NCBI GenBank assembly: GCA_024195585.1
Contig: SWBL01000082.1
Coordinates: 94,875-158,874 of the forward strand
Direction: 5' to 3'
Length of the DNA: 64,000 nucleotides
Source of the DNA: Aureobasidium sp. EXF-3400
Taxonomy: Eukaryota > Ascomycota > Dothideomycetes > Dothideales > Saccotheciaceae
Positions 1-10,734 of the stretch are shown here, in pieces; within the stretch, counting starts at the first letter, position 1; every line of letters starts with the position of its first letter. The position numbers and the translations under genes are program-made. The notes beneath the pieces are model-generated. The model was not told the origin of the DNA. It worked only from the letters and a program-made list of their open reading frames with translations, and ran no database searches.

Positions 1-1
1 T

Positions 2-1355
2 CCTGCCCCCAAATCGCCGTCTCTCCTGACTTCTGACGGTTCGTTCTTCTCGCGTTCAAGACCTCAATACGAAGGTGTTCCTGTTGAGAATTTCAAATCG
101 ATCAAGACCTACGGTTGTGCTGGAGACGGTGTTACTGATGACACTGCTTGCGTACAGAGCTTCCTGAACTCTATCACGTCGGATCAGATTGCCTACATCG
201 ACTACGGTGCTTATGTCATCAGAGATACCATCAATTTCCCAATCCCAATCAAGGTTCAGGGTGAGCTTTGGCCTTACTTCATGGTGGATGGTACTGCACC
301 AAGGTTCAGCGATCAAAATAACCCTCAACCTGCTTTCCGTGTTGGAGAACCCGGCCAGGTTGGCGATATCGAGCTCGTCGAACTTATATTCCAGACTCTG
401 GGTCCTGCTCCTGGCGCAATCATGACGGAGTGGAACCTCGCTGGGTCGTCGCCAGGCTCTGCTGGTAAGTTGTGTTACTCACCCAAACATCAGCTTTTGC
501 TAATCATCGTATGCAGCAATGTTCGACGTTCACTGGCGTATTGGTGGTACCAATGGTACCGAACTACAATCTTACAACTGTGCCAAAACACCTAACGTCC
601 CAACTGTACCCAATCCTGAATGTTATGGTGCCTTCCTGCTTCTTCATATCACAAGATCGGCGTCCTTGTTTATGGCAAACAACTGGGGCTGGGTCAGTGA
701 TCACGAAATGGATCTGCTTGGTACGAAGAAAAGTCATGGCCTCTACTTTGACAGAAGCTAATTCATTCTCTAGATCATAACCAGATCGACATCTACAGTG
801 GTCGCGGAGTCTTGGTCGAAAGTCAAGGTCCTGTCTGGATGGTGGGCACATCCTTTGAGCACAGCCAGCTTTACAACTATCAAATTGCTTCTGCAAAGGA
901 GATTTACATCAGTGCTATTCAGTCCGAAACAGCGTAAGTTTCCAGGCCGCATCAATGTCTACATGCACTAACAAATTCGAAGCTACATGCAAAACAATCC
1001 CAATGCAATTGCGGCATATCCACCACTGTCTAATTGGAACGACCCAACGTTCTCGGAATGTTTCACTTCCAATTGTCCCAAGACATGGGGTTTGCGCGTC
1101 TTCAACAGCACTGATATCTTCGCCTACGGTGCTGGACTGTACTCATTCTTTAACAACTACGACTCTGGATGTCTGGCAACCACTAACTGTCAACAAAAGA
1201 TGATCAGTGTTGAAGAAAGTCAAGGTATCTACCTGTACGCGGTCAACACGGTGGGCTCTCAAAACCTGGTCTCAGTCGATGGGGTGGATCTCGTGCCAGC
1301 ACAGTCGAATGGCAATGGCTTTGCAGATACGGTGGCGATATTCGAGTACCCTTGA
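2..1355 (+). CDS. GH55 exo-beta-1,3-glucanase, 3' part (5' end outside window)
   Basis: This is the C-terminal half of a secreted family 55 glycoside hydrolase that removes glucose from beta-1,3-glucan. Exons are 2-464, 517-720, 774-933 and 983-1355, with GT-AG introns of 52, 53 and 49 nt. The visible protein opens with a linker and then the second pectate-lyase-like beta-helix half, marked by GDGVTDDT near residue 40. Family-typical stretches follow: NQIDIYSGRG and a GTSFEHS segment carrying the conserved Glu-His of the GH55 active-site region. The product ends FEYP-stop. The first half, signal peptide and start lie upstream of base 1, so nothing can be said about its promoter. The neighbour is a second glucan-active enzyme on the same strand. 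The family call is secure; exo-beta-1,3 specificity is inferred from the family. Confidence 0.88.
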
Positions 1356-1786
1356 GGAAGATGTACTGGGAGAAAATCTGTTCAATAGTTTGTTTGCATG
1401 TGGGATCATGTGTGGTACTAGGAAATGCAATTTGTCCATCATTAATTTTTGCTTTGGTCACTGGTGAGTGTCTAATCCGAGATCGGCGCAGCATCTCGAA
1501 ACTTCATCGCGTCGACTTCGTCGCGTATCCTATCCACAATCATCTTTCACAATGCCTCGTCAACTTTCGGCAGTAATGCCAATAGCGACCAAGTCTTCGG
1601 GAATGCTGTCGCAATTTGCTAAAATCTGGGCTTCGCCTATGTGCGCGCTCTGGAATGTAATTGACGCTCCCTGTAGAAGGAATGTTATCCACAACAACAT
1701 GTCGGACTCGCGCGTGTGTAGACTCTTTGATGTAGCAAGGCAAGTCTCTCTTTCCCTCTCCGCTGTCTGTAACTACGTGAAGACGT
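1356..1786. other. Intergenic spacer between GH55 and GH16 genes
   Basis: The 431 bases hold the 3' UTR of the GH55 gene and the promoter and leader of the GH16 gene. Short open frames cross it on both strands but none resembles a protein family. I see nothing else in it. Confidence 0.5.
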
Positions 1787-4700
1787 ATGGCCAAAATGCC
1801 GTCGATGGCATCACACGGTATCGGCGTCTTGCCATTTCTTTCTTTTGTTCTGCCTGCAATATCTCAGAGTATACCTGGTGCAAGCTATTTCAAAGGCGGC
1901 GGTATACCTGGCTCGGGAGCATACGAGTTGGTTGATGATTACCAACCGAGCGATTTCTTCGACAAGTTCAATTTCTATAACGTAGGTTGCTTCCATGATA
2001 ATGGTTGGACATATCACTAAAGCTCAGCAGTCATATGATCCGACATATGGCCATGTTCAGTAAGTGCAACTTACCTTGTGGCTAACAATCTCTGACTCGC
2101 ATTACCAGATATGTGAACCAATCAGTGGCCATCACGAACGGCTATGCGACTACCAACAGCGACAGCGTCACTATCAGCGTCGATACAACGAACAAATGGC
2201 CAAACGGTGGACCAGGAAGACCAGCTGTCAGGATTATCAGTGACAACACATATACCCATGGTCTCTTCGTCTTGGATCTGAGCCACATGCCGTATGGTTG
2301 TGGAACATGGCCAGCCTTCTGGCTCCTTGGGCCAGATTGGCCAACCAATGGCGAGATCGGTCAGTGAATTTACGTATTGGCTCCCTAGCTCTCTACTAAG
2401 CAAATTCAGATATCATCGAGGGTGTGCACACCAGCATGACCAACACTATTTCCATGCACACCGATGCAAATTGCACCATTGCTGGTTCCGACCAAACTGG
2501 CCTGTTCACGAGTGCTAACTGCGACCGCGCTGCCAACGACAATTCTGGATGTGGAAGCATGGCAAACGACACTGCGACCCCAAAAAACTATGGTAAAGGA
2601 CTGAGCGACAACGACGGTGGTGTCTACATCACCGAATGGACTTCGGCATATGTCCGTGTCTGGTTCTTCGCTCGTGACGATATCCCTTCTAGCATTACCG
2701 AGGGCTCTCCTGATATTTCCGAATTTGGCTTGCCTATGGCGAACTTCCAAGGCTCCTGCGACATTGACACTCACTTCGCTAACCACAGTATCATCATCAA
2801 CACCGATTTCTGTGGTGCATGGGCTGGATTTGCCTACTCAAACTTCCCCGAGTGTCCGATAACACCTGGTATGAATGGCTACGATTCATGTGTCGACTTT
2901 GTGGGCAACAGCCCACAGAACTTCACAGAGGCATACTGGGAAGTGAATTCGATCAAAGTCTATCAGTTGCCAGTCAACGTGGATCCATCTTCTGTTCCGA
3001 CAAGCACTGTACAATTGACTTCATCCTCGCCTATCAGTGTCAGCGGCAGTATTATCAATCCTGGTATGGGCCAATCCACATCGTCTTTGCCCCTCTCGGT
3101 GCCATACTCTGGACCCCTATCTTCAGTATCTTCTACCGTATCATCTTCGGCCACTGCATTGGCCACTCCACTCATTTGTTTCCCATTCGACGGCAAGAAT
3201 TGGACAGACGCCAATATCGTGAACTACACCATCAGCTGTGGCTATGATCTCACTGGCCAAAGCGTGAACGGAGACGATGGTCAGACAGTTAGTAGCTTTG
3301 AAGCTTGTATTGAGCTTTGCGATGGTACAGATGGGTGTGGTGCAGTTACTCACGTTGGTGGCAATGGAGCCGGAACTTGCATACTCAAGACTGGTCAAGG
3401 CGATCTGGAGTACGATGGTCACACTTTTGTCGCCGTGCTAGCAACCTTGCAGCGTTCTGCCGCCTCATCATCGGTGTCGACAGGGACTGCGACAACCTCA
3501 CTATCTTCCACCCCTCCCCTGACCGCCACGCTTCGTCCAACTGCTCAAGCATCAACTTGTCCTCAGGCCAACAACGCCGTCTATGTGGACGAGAATGTTA
3601 TCTCTTATAATGTGTATTGCTCTTCGGACACAAATATCGGTACCTTCAACAACACGATGATTCACGGAGGTGGTTTCACGGCTTGCATGACCATCTGCGA
3701 TGTCACAGACGGTTGTGTTGGTTTCACTTTCGAAGGAGATTCGGCGGGCACTTGCCATTTCAAGAATCAGTTCGGTAGCCCCTCATCAGCTCCTTCTAAC
3801 TTTGTTGTCGCTTTCCTCTTGGAGGTCTCAAACTCAACTTCGATTGCCTCGTCCGCGGCTGCCACAAGTTCGGCAAGTGTCCTGCCTAGTCTGTCCGCAT
3901 CTCAAAGCACGTCGTCTACCTCGGCATCTTCTGCAAAGAGCTCCGCTGCTGTTAGCTCGAGCGCTCCTGCCACAAAATCAAGTGCCGGTTCTTCGTCATC
4001 CTCAACATCTGTTGGTGCCTCGTCGATCACGTCGGCAACATCTAGTTTACCGTTGACCACTTCCTCCGCAAGTCCTCAAACCATCTACTACGTCGCCCCG
4101 CCATGTCCCTCAAGTGTCGACACGATTTGCAACTCCAACTCACCAACAACCTGCTCTAATGCTCGTGGCTCCAACTTCAACGTTGGATGTGGAAGCTCGT
4201 ACACAGGAACCACAATCGACAGCAACAAAGTCCGCGTTATAAAGCGTGTCACCGAGCCATCATACACGGACTGTCTCGATCTCTGTGATGATACCACTGG
4301 CTGCGTCGGTGTCAACTACAAAGGCGACGAGTGTACCTTGTTCAGCCAGATTACAGGCACTGTTCCTGATCCTGATAATGTCGCCGCTACTCTGTTGCCT
4401 CCCGTGCCTGTTTCATCGACCGCTACTGACGCTGCTACATCCTCGCCAACAGTATCTTCGCTTCAGACATCCATCCCCAGCCTCAGTTCTATCTCCCTGC
4501 CAAGTATCCTGTCTAGTCCTTCTTCTTCGATTGCATCGTCAACTTCTTCCTCGTCAGCGGCGTCGTCTTCCCCTGCTGGACCATCGTGTCCCGGAGCAGC
4601 TGGTCAAACATACACAGATTCGAACGGAGCCAACTATACTGTCGCTTGTGATTTGAATGTCCAAGGAGGTGACATTTCTAGCCCTTACCGTGCTGCTTCC

Positions 4701-6564
4701 CTGCTAGGATGTTTGCCCAGCTGTGATGTTACAACAGGCTGCATTGGTGTGGTCTTCGACACAGTGGCTTCGTCATGTCAGATGAAGTCTACCTTCACTG
4801 GCACTCAGGTACCCAGCACAAACTTCATCATCGCTGTGCGTGCTGGTGCAACAGATCCTGGAATCTCGTCATCGTTGGGCTCGATAAGCTCTACTACGAC
4901 GTCGGTAGCCAGTCTCTCGAGTATCAGCAGCAGTAGTGCGACAATCACCATTACTAGATGTGAGTATCCACGATTCTCAAGTCTTCTTCCTTACTGACAT
5001 TCATACAGCCTATCCTGCGAGCGCCACAGTCACCGTTGTTAGTACACTCATCACGACCGGACTACCCCCTAGCGGTAGTTTCGCTTCCGGTAGTGTAAGT
5101 GCTGGCTCAGGCTCCTTGTGCTTCACCTGCTTCTTGACCCCTACTGTTGTAACTGGAGGTGGCACTTACGAGTCTCCTCCTGTGAACCCCGCCACTACTG
5201 GTGTATGCTCTGCTCCTCAAGCATCTGGATCTCTTGGGACCACGACTGTCTTCACCACCGAGTATGTCACTGCTTGTCCAACTCCCGGCATGTGTCCACC
5301 CGAAGGATTTGGTTGGTATGGTACAATGTTTGGATCGAACTTCGGCAGTTTCAGCGTGGCTCCTCAAAGCTCTTTCGCATCTCCTACTTCAACGATTATC
5401 GTCACTAGCTCTGCTCCAAGCAACGGAGCCTCAGCAGTACCGATCTGCCCTGCCTCGAACGGCAGAATTTTCACAGACAGCTTGGGTCAAGTTTATGAAA
5501 TCGGATGCGGACGAGTTGTCACTGACCAGACTCTTTTAACCTCGAATGTGAGCTCTCTGGCCTCTTGTATCGATGCTTGCGACATGTACAACCTTAGGAG
5601 CTTCAACTCACCCAGTCCTTGCCTGGCTGTTTCTTTCTATTCAACCCTCACCGCAGGCAACTGCGAGTTGAAGAACGGCTACACCAATGTCACTGATCCA
5701 GACGTCGATTCGTCTCGTCTCGTTTCGCGATCGGTTGGCTCCGGTAATGGCACAACTGGTAATGGAGGTAGCGGAGGCAATGGTGATTACGGATCTGGAT
5801 CTGTCGTTGGTACATTCACAGCAACAGCCCCTGGTTCTGGAGGTGTCACGACCGTACTTGCTGAGGGTGTGACCACTGTTATTGGTGGAAGTGGTGGCTC
5901 GGGGCCAGGCAATGGAGCAGGAACGGGTCCGGGGACGGGACCAGGCACAGGACCCGGAATAGGAGCTGGAACCGGGCCAGGTACAGGTCCAGGTACGGGC
6001 CCTGGTACAGGAGCGGGCACGGGACCAGGCACAGGACCAGGCACCGGCGCTGGAACTGGCCCTGGAACCGGACCGGGGACTGGACCGGGGACTGGACCAG
6101 GATCGACTGTCTATGCCGTTTCGACTGCCGTGTCGACCATCGTCTCGAACGGACAAACGATACTGTCAACATATGGTGTCAGCACAGCCGTCAGCGTCGT
6201 GTATCAGCCAGCAAGCACTCGCACAGTTACCACAACCACGGTATCCATCTCGATATCTGTTTCGGAGCGTACAGTAGTTTCCACCGCGCCAGGCACAACC
6301 ATATCGGTTGGTGGTGGCACTGGAGGTGGCGGACAGGTGGTTACAATCACAGCCGGTGGTGGCAACTACATTACTGTCACGCAGGTTGTGACGAGCTATG
6401 CTGTCCCTTCAAGCCACAGTTCATCATTCACCTGCAGAACTTACGCTACCAACTACCTCAATGGTATGCATGGCCGCAAGTTGGTAAGGAAGAGAAGTGT
6501 GTTTGAAAAGCATGGGATGGGTAACGAGGGTCCTCTTGCGCCAATGCCTGGAGCCTCGCCATGA
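1787..6564 (+). CDS. Giant secreted GH16 glucanase with five apple-like modules and a GTGP repeat
   Basis: This is a secreted family 16 endoglucanase (mixed-linkage or beta-1,3-glucanase type). Exons are 1787-1981, 2028-2059, 2109-2359, 2410-4959 and 5009-6564, giving about 1,527 residues. In-frame ATGs at 1796 and 1805 are also possible; the third best matches a signal peptide. The catalytic E-x-D-x-x-E motif reads GEIDIIEG at about residues 157-164, restored exactly by the third intron. The GH16 fold ends near residue 345. Five Cys-rich PAN/apple-like modules follow (about 415-505, 543-632, 725-825, 886-973, 1156-1251), each with a CD-x-x-x-GC core, separated by Ser/Thr-rich, probably O-glycosylated linkers. 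A Gly-Thr-Gly-Pro repeat spans about 1308-1375. No C-terminal hydrophobic GPI signal is seen. The acceptor at 2027 may shift to 2030 in frame. Glucan binding by the modules is inferred. Confidence 0.87.
5901..6102 (+). repeat. Gly-Thr-Gly-Pro minisatellite inside the GH16 gene
   Basis: About 200 bases of imperfect 12-bp units encode runs of GTGP, with GAGT and GIGA variants. Third positions vary freely while the peptide is kept, which indicates protein-level selection. The tract also lacks stops on the complementary strand, where it reads Pro-Gly-Pro-Val. It probably forms a flexible spacer, and its copy number may vary between strains. Confidence 0.85.
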
Positions 6565-6735
6565 TTTTACGGTGTTTAGGCCAATTTGGGTTGTCGGTAT
6601 TTAGGCAATTTTTTGATATAGCTCTTTTAAATGCGAGTGTTCGGTTTCGAAGCATGTTGCCTTTGATCAGTACAGGTTCTTTATCCTTTTGAGAATGTTG
6701 ATAGTTCCGGGCTCGAGACCAAGCCAAGATCAGAA

Positions 6736-7746
6736 CTACCACCACTTCTCACACAAAACTTTCCGCTTGTCCATACCATCTCTCGTGCTCAAGAAGTCAA
6801 CGAACTGATCTGTCATGGCAGGAGGACCGCAGACATACGCCACTGTCGCCTGCCTGATACTGCGATCCTCTCCAATTGCTGCCTCCAAGTCTTCCTTCTC
6901 GATTCTTCCCAACTTGACATGTTCAGGCAGATCTGCAGCTCCATCAATCTCCTTTTGCGATGTCGCAGAAAGAAACAAGTCCAGCTGAACGTTACCGTCT
7001 GCTTGTTTCTTGATCAATTCCATCAATCTAGTCAAAAACAGAATCCGCGAGGCTTTGATCTGTCCTTCCTCGACTTTAGTCCCATAGACGAATCTAGCCT
7101 TCTTCGGTCTCTTGGATAAACTCATCAGATGCGCAAAAATCGAGATCAAAGGATTGATGCCCACACCTCCAGCCACCAAAACCACTTGCTCAATCTCATC
7201 AACGTCTAGACCCGGAGGTGGCCATACGAAGCTACCTCCTGTGCGGACGATGATCTGTTCGTTCAAAATCTCAGACTCGGGTTTCCAGAGCCATTGAGCA
7301 GGAGGATTGGTAGACTTTTGAATGGCTAATTCAAAGTAGGCTGGTCTTTGAGGGGTGGGTTTGCCTTGGTTTGAAGGTGTGGAGGTTATGGTGAAGCCGC
7401 CTGCTTTTGGGAGAGAGGGGATGAAGACATCTAGCCATTGGCCTGGGAGGAACTTTACTTTGATGGATCTTGTTAGTTCATGATCTTAGATGTACACTGC
7501 TAGATAGGAAATATGTACCTTTAGTGTGTGATCGGGCTTCATGGCACTTAATCGGATCAAACGGATAGTGTCGTTGACGGCATCGATGCGGGACACTGTT
7601 ACAGGCTCCAGACGTGCTTCTCGTGGTTCTTGAGCTGTGCGTTCTTCATGGCTGAGAGATGAGCGGACGGTTGCCATGGTCCGGAAGATTGAAGAACGAG
7701 ACAAAGAAGAGCAAGGTAAACGAGGTACCAAAAGCTTATGAAACAT
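6736..7746 (-). CDS. OXNAD1-like flavin/NAD(P)H oxidoreductase, probably mitochondrial
   Basis: This is a ferredoxin-reductase-type (FNR family) oxidoreductase. Exons on the minus strand are 7746-7519 and 7452-6736, with a 66-nt intron, giving 314 residues. The FAD-binding half contains FLPGQWLDVFIP and GGFTITSTP in place of the usual RxYS motif. The NAD-binding half has VAGGVGINPL and the late VCGPPAMTD motif, and the protein ends in KWW. Two starts are plausible. ATG 7746 adds a basic, Ser/Arg-rich N-terminus without acidic residues that looks like a mitochondrial presequence. ATG 7677 (MATVRSS) gives 291 residues. Human OXNAD1 is the closest named relative I can offer; the physiological electron partner is unknown. 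It shares a 226-bp divergent promoter with the next gene. Confidence 0.8.
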
Positions 7747-7972
7747 AGCAATTAATGTCAAGGATTCTATCAATGGGTGTTGATTGAACAATGATGGAGG
7801 TCAGTAATGGCCGGCTAATATTGCCGATTCGGGCTTGATGTTGCGTTCCTCGGCAGGAACACCCCGCCCGTCATCGGCCATCACGCCGAACATGTTTAGG
7901 TTATCAGTTGTACGACTAAGTATCACTCACTTGTAGAATATCTCGTCTTGGACAACACAGGTATATCTCAAT
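7747..7972. promoter_or_regulatory. Divergent promoter: OXNAD1-like / 6PGDH-like
   Basis: These 226 bases separate the start codons of two head-to-head genes and must contain both promoters. Short G/C-rich patches are present around 7850-7880, but I recognise no specific binding site. Confidence 0.5.
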
Positions 7973-9015
7973 ATGACTGCTTCATTGGCTACAGTAGGCA
8001 TCATCTCGATCGGTGAGATGGGGCTGGGAATAGCCAAGCTACTCGTAGCAAGTGGTTATCGTGTGACCACCAACGTTACTGGTCGAAGGTACGTTATTTG
8101 CGAACATGAACTGGCGGAAGTAGTATCTGATATCGATGCAATAGCCAAGATACACATACTCGAGCCAAGTCGGCATCAGTAGAGTTGGTCTCTACGGATG
8201 AGGAACTGGCAGCGACTTCAGACTATATCATCTCTATCGTGCCACCACGAGATGCCATGGCTACTGCACAACGAATCATGGAAGTCAGCACGACCTCATC
8301 CTTCACCAAAAGAGATCGTCCGCTGTGGTTTCTCGACATGAATGCTGTCTCGCCGAAACTGATTAGGAGTATCAACGATCTCTTTAAAGCTTCTGAGAAC
8401 CGCATTCGTTTCATCGATGGGGCTGTGATAGGCAGTGCGCCAAGTCTGAAAGACGACCAGACCGATTCCTCCAAGATCGAAGCATGGAAGCGACCCGCCA
8501 TTCCCATGTCTGGCCCATACCGACTGGCAGACGCAGAAACAAGTGGATCTCATCTCGCCTCCATCCTCGGCGCTCGACACATCTCAGATGACATAGGCGC
8601 AGCCTCAGGACTAAAGATGTGTTTCGCATGTTTGACAAAGGGATTCACAGGATTGGCTATTCAATCATTCACAACTGCACATCGCCTTGGTGTTTTACCA
8701 GAACTGCAACAACACCTACAACAATACAGTCCGAAGACATTTGATCTGGCCAACGCTTCGATGCCTAGAATGCCACCAAAGGCTTACCGCTGGGTCCGAG
8801 AGATGGAGGAGATTGAAGCTACTCTGGCGGTAGATGGTGGATTTGAAGGCGAAGAGTCAATCTTCGGAGGCATTGCCAGGACATATGATCTGGTTGCTCA
8901 TGGCACAGACTTGGGCAACGAGAAGACCGAAAGAAGGGAAAGAGGAAAAACAGCCGAGGATGTGGCGGTATTGATGAGTGAGGGAATTGAGAAACGGAAG
9001 CAGAAGATGGATTAG
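7973..9015 (+). CDS. 6-phosphogluconate dehydrogenase-like / beta-hydroxyacid dehydrogenase family protein
   Basis: This is an NAD(P)-dependent beta-hydroxyacid dehydrogenase relative. Exons are 7973-8088 and 8145-9015, with a 56-nt GT-AG intron, giving 328 residues. The N-terminus reads VGIISIGEMGLGIAKLL, a Rossmann dinucleotide fold with a degenerate glycine motif. After splicing, ISIVPPRDA follows in the usual place for this family. The C-terminal half, containing ASGLKMCFACLTKG, matches the helical DUF1932-type domain of fungal 6PGDH-like proteins. The region around GLKMCFA holds the Lys expected at the catalytic position. The substrate is unknown. It is divergently transcribed from a second redox enzyme. 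A true 6-phosphogluconate dehydrogenase is longer and is not indicated here. Confidence 0.82.
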
Positions 9016-9197
9016 ATATCTCATAGAATGGACAACTCTTAGAATCACCGAAGACAATCAAGAAGGAAGAAGAGTTTCAGCCTTCGGAGCCTCGGAAGAA
9101 GAACGAAAATAAGCTTTCTCGGCGTTAAGGGTCTCGACCCGACCACTTTTTTGCGACCAAAGCGGTTCGTGCCTTCTTTATCGTTCCAAGTCATGGG

Positions 9198-10610
9198 ATG
9201 TTACGAACATTTACACAAATCATGACAGGCAGCATGGCGAAGAGAGTCCCTATCCCCAAGAATGGCGTCGACTACCGCGGTAAAGTGGTCCTTGCACCTA
9301 TGGTCCGCAGCGGCGAGTGCCCATCGCGACTGATGGCCTTGAAGTACGGTGCTGATCTCGTATGGGGTTTGTCTTCCACGTCTTATTCTGCTGTATGAAA
9401 ACGATGTACTGATAGAGGAACGACAGGTCCCGAGACCATCGACAAAGCACTCATCGGTACAACTCGTCGCGTCAATCCCGTCACAAACACCATCGATTTT
9501 ACTCGTCTCTCCTCGAACGGCGCCAAAAACCCAGATGTGAACCCCTCGCAGCGCGAAAGCGTCATATACAGACTATACCCTTCGCTCGAAGGCCGCCAAC
9601 TTATCCACCAGATCGGCACCTCGGATCCGGAAAGAGCTGTCGCAGCCTCGAAATTGATTGCCGGAGACGTAGCCGGCATCGATGTCAACGCAGGATGTCC
9701 GAAACCATTCAGCACGCTCGGAGGCATGGGTGCTGCACTGCTCAAAACACCAGACAAGTTGGTCGCCATCCTCGAGGCACTGGTCAAAGAAGTCGGAGAA
9801 CCCTTTGAGATTGGCATTAGTGTCAAGATTCGCATGCTGGACAACCCCGAGGATACAGCGGCACTGGTGCGTAAATTGGTCGCTACAGGAATCACTGGTC
9901 TCACACTTCATTGCCGCACGACGCCCATGCGACCACGCGAAAGCGCCATTCGCGATCAACTTCGCATGGTCGGCGAGATCTGTCACGAAGCAGGCGTCGC
10001 ATGTCTGATGAACGGCGATGTCACAAGCAAAGACGAAGGCCTCAAACTGGCAGAAGAATACGGTGTCGATGGTGCCATGATTGCGACGGCCGCAGAGACG
10101 AACCCCTCGTGTTTCCGCGCTGAAAAAGATGGTGGTATGGCACCCTGGGATCAGGTCGTCAAGGAGTACATCAAGACGGCCATGGACGTCGAGAACAGAT
10201 GGGGCAACACAAAATACCTTCTTGGTCAAATGATACACGGCAGAGCAAAGGAATACCGACCCATGAACCAAGCAAAGAGTTACACCGATATAGTCGAAAT
10301 CATGGGGTACGACGAAGAATTCGCAAAACAGGCTCGCGAAGTGGATGAGAAACTCGAGATCAGTTTCGGCAAGAAAGAGACGAGATCGGAAAGAAAGCAA
10401 AGAGGCAATCAGGCAAAGAAGGAGAAGAAGGCGGAAGCAAAGGAGGCTGAGGAATCGCAATCTTTGAAGCGCAAAGCAGATGATGCTGAACTCAGCGTGC
10501 CACCAGAAGCTAAACGCCAGGCGGACGATGCTGAGCCCAACATGCCACTGGATATCTCACGATCCGAAGCCCCTGGATCAGTGACCACTGAGCAGGTCCT
10601 GGCAGTATAA
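9198..10610 (+). CDS. DUS2: tRNA-dihydrouridine(20) synthase, Dus2/Smm1 type
   Basis: Dus2 is an FMN enzyme that reduces uridine 20 in the D-loop of cytoplasmic tRNAs. Exons are 9198-9366 and 9427-10610; the 60-nt intron has a GTTTGT donor and splicing restores the conserved WGPETID. The predicted protein is 450 residues, with other in-frame ATGs at 9222 and 9234. The TIM-barrel start VVLAPMVRSG, the catalytic NAGCPKPFS with the active Cys near residue 146, and the later ISVKIR and LHCRTT motifs are all present. The last 80 residues are Lys/Glu-rich and charged, probably a nuclear or RNA-contact tail. Human DUS2 has a double-stranded RNA-binding domain after the catalytic part; I do not see one here. 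Confidence 0.92.
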
Positions 10611-10734
10611 TAGATTACAATTAATATTACGAGAACTGATGGCGTTCATTTCGAGACATTACGTGCGTTGATATCGTTAATCGTAAAAAAGCGCAAGGGT
10701 ATAGAGCTAGCAGAAACAACACTACCTTCAGCCA

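Noticed and set aside
5641..6156. Minus-strand Arg/Ser/Trp-rich 171-codon gene
   Set aside because: It is the complement of the GTGP repeat and its low-complexity flanks; no independent evidence supports it.
9573..10460. Long open frame (295 codons) on the minus strand opposite the Dus2 gene
   Set aside because: It is the mirror of a well-conserved coding sequence; the product has no family features and the sense gene explains the region.
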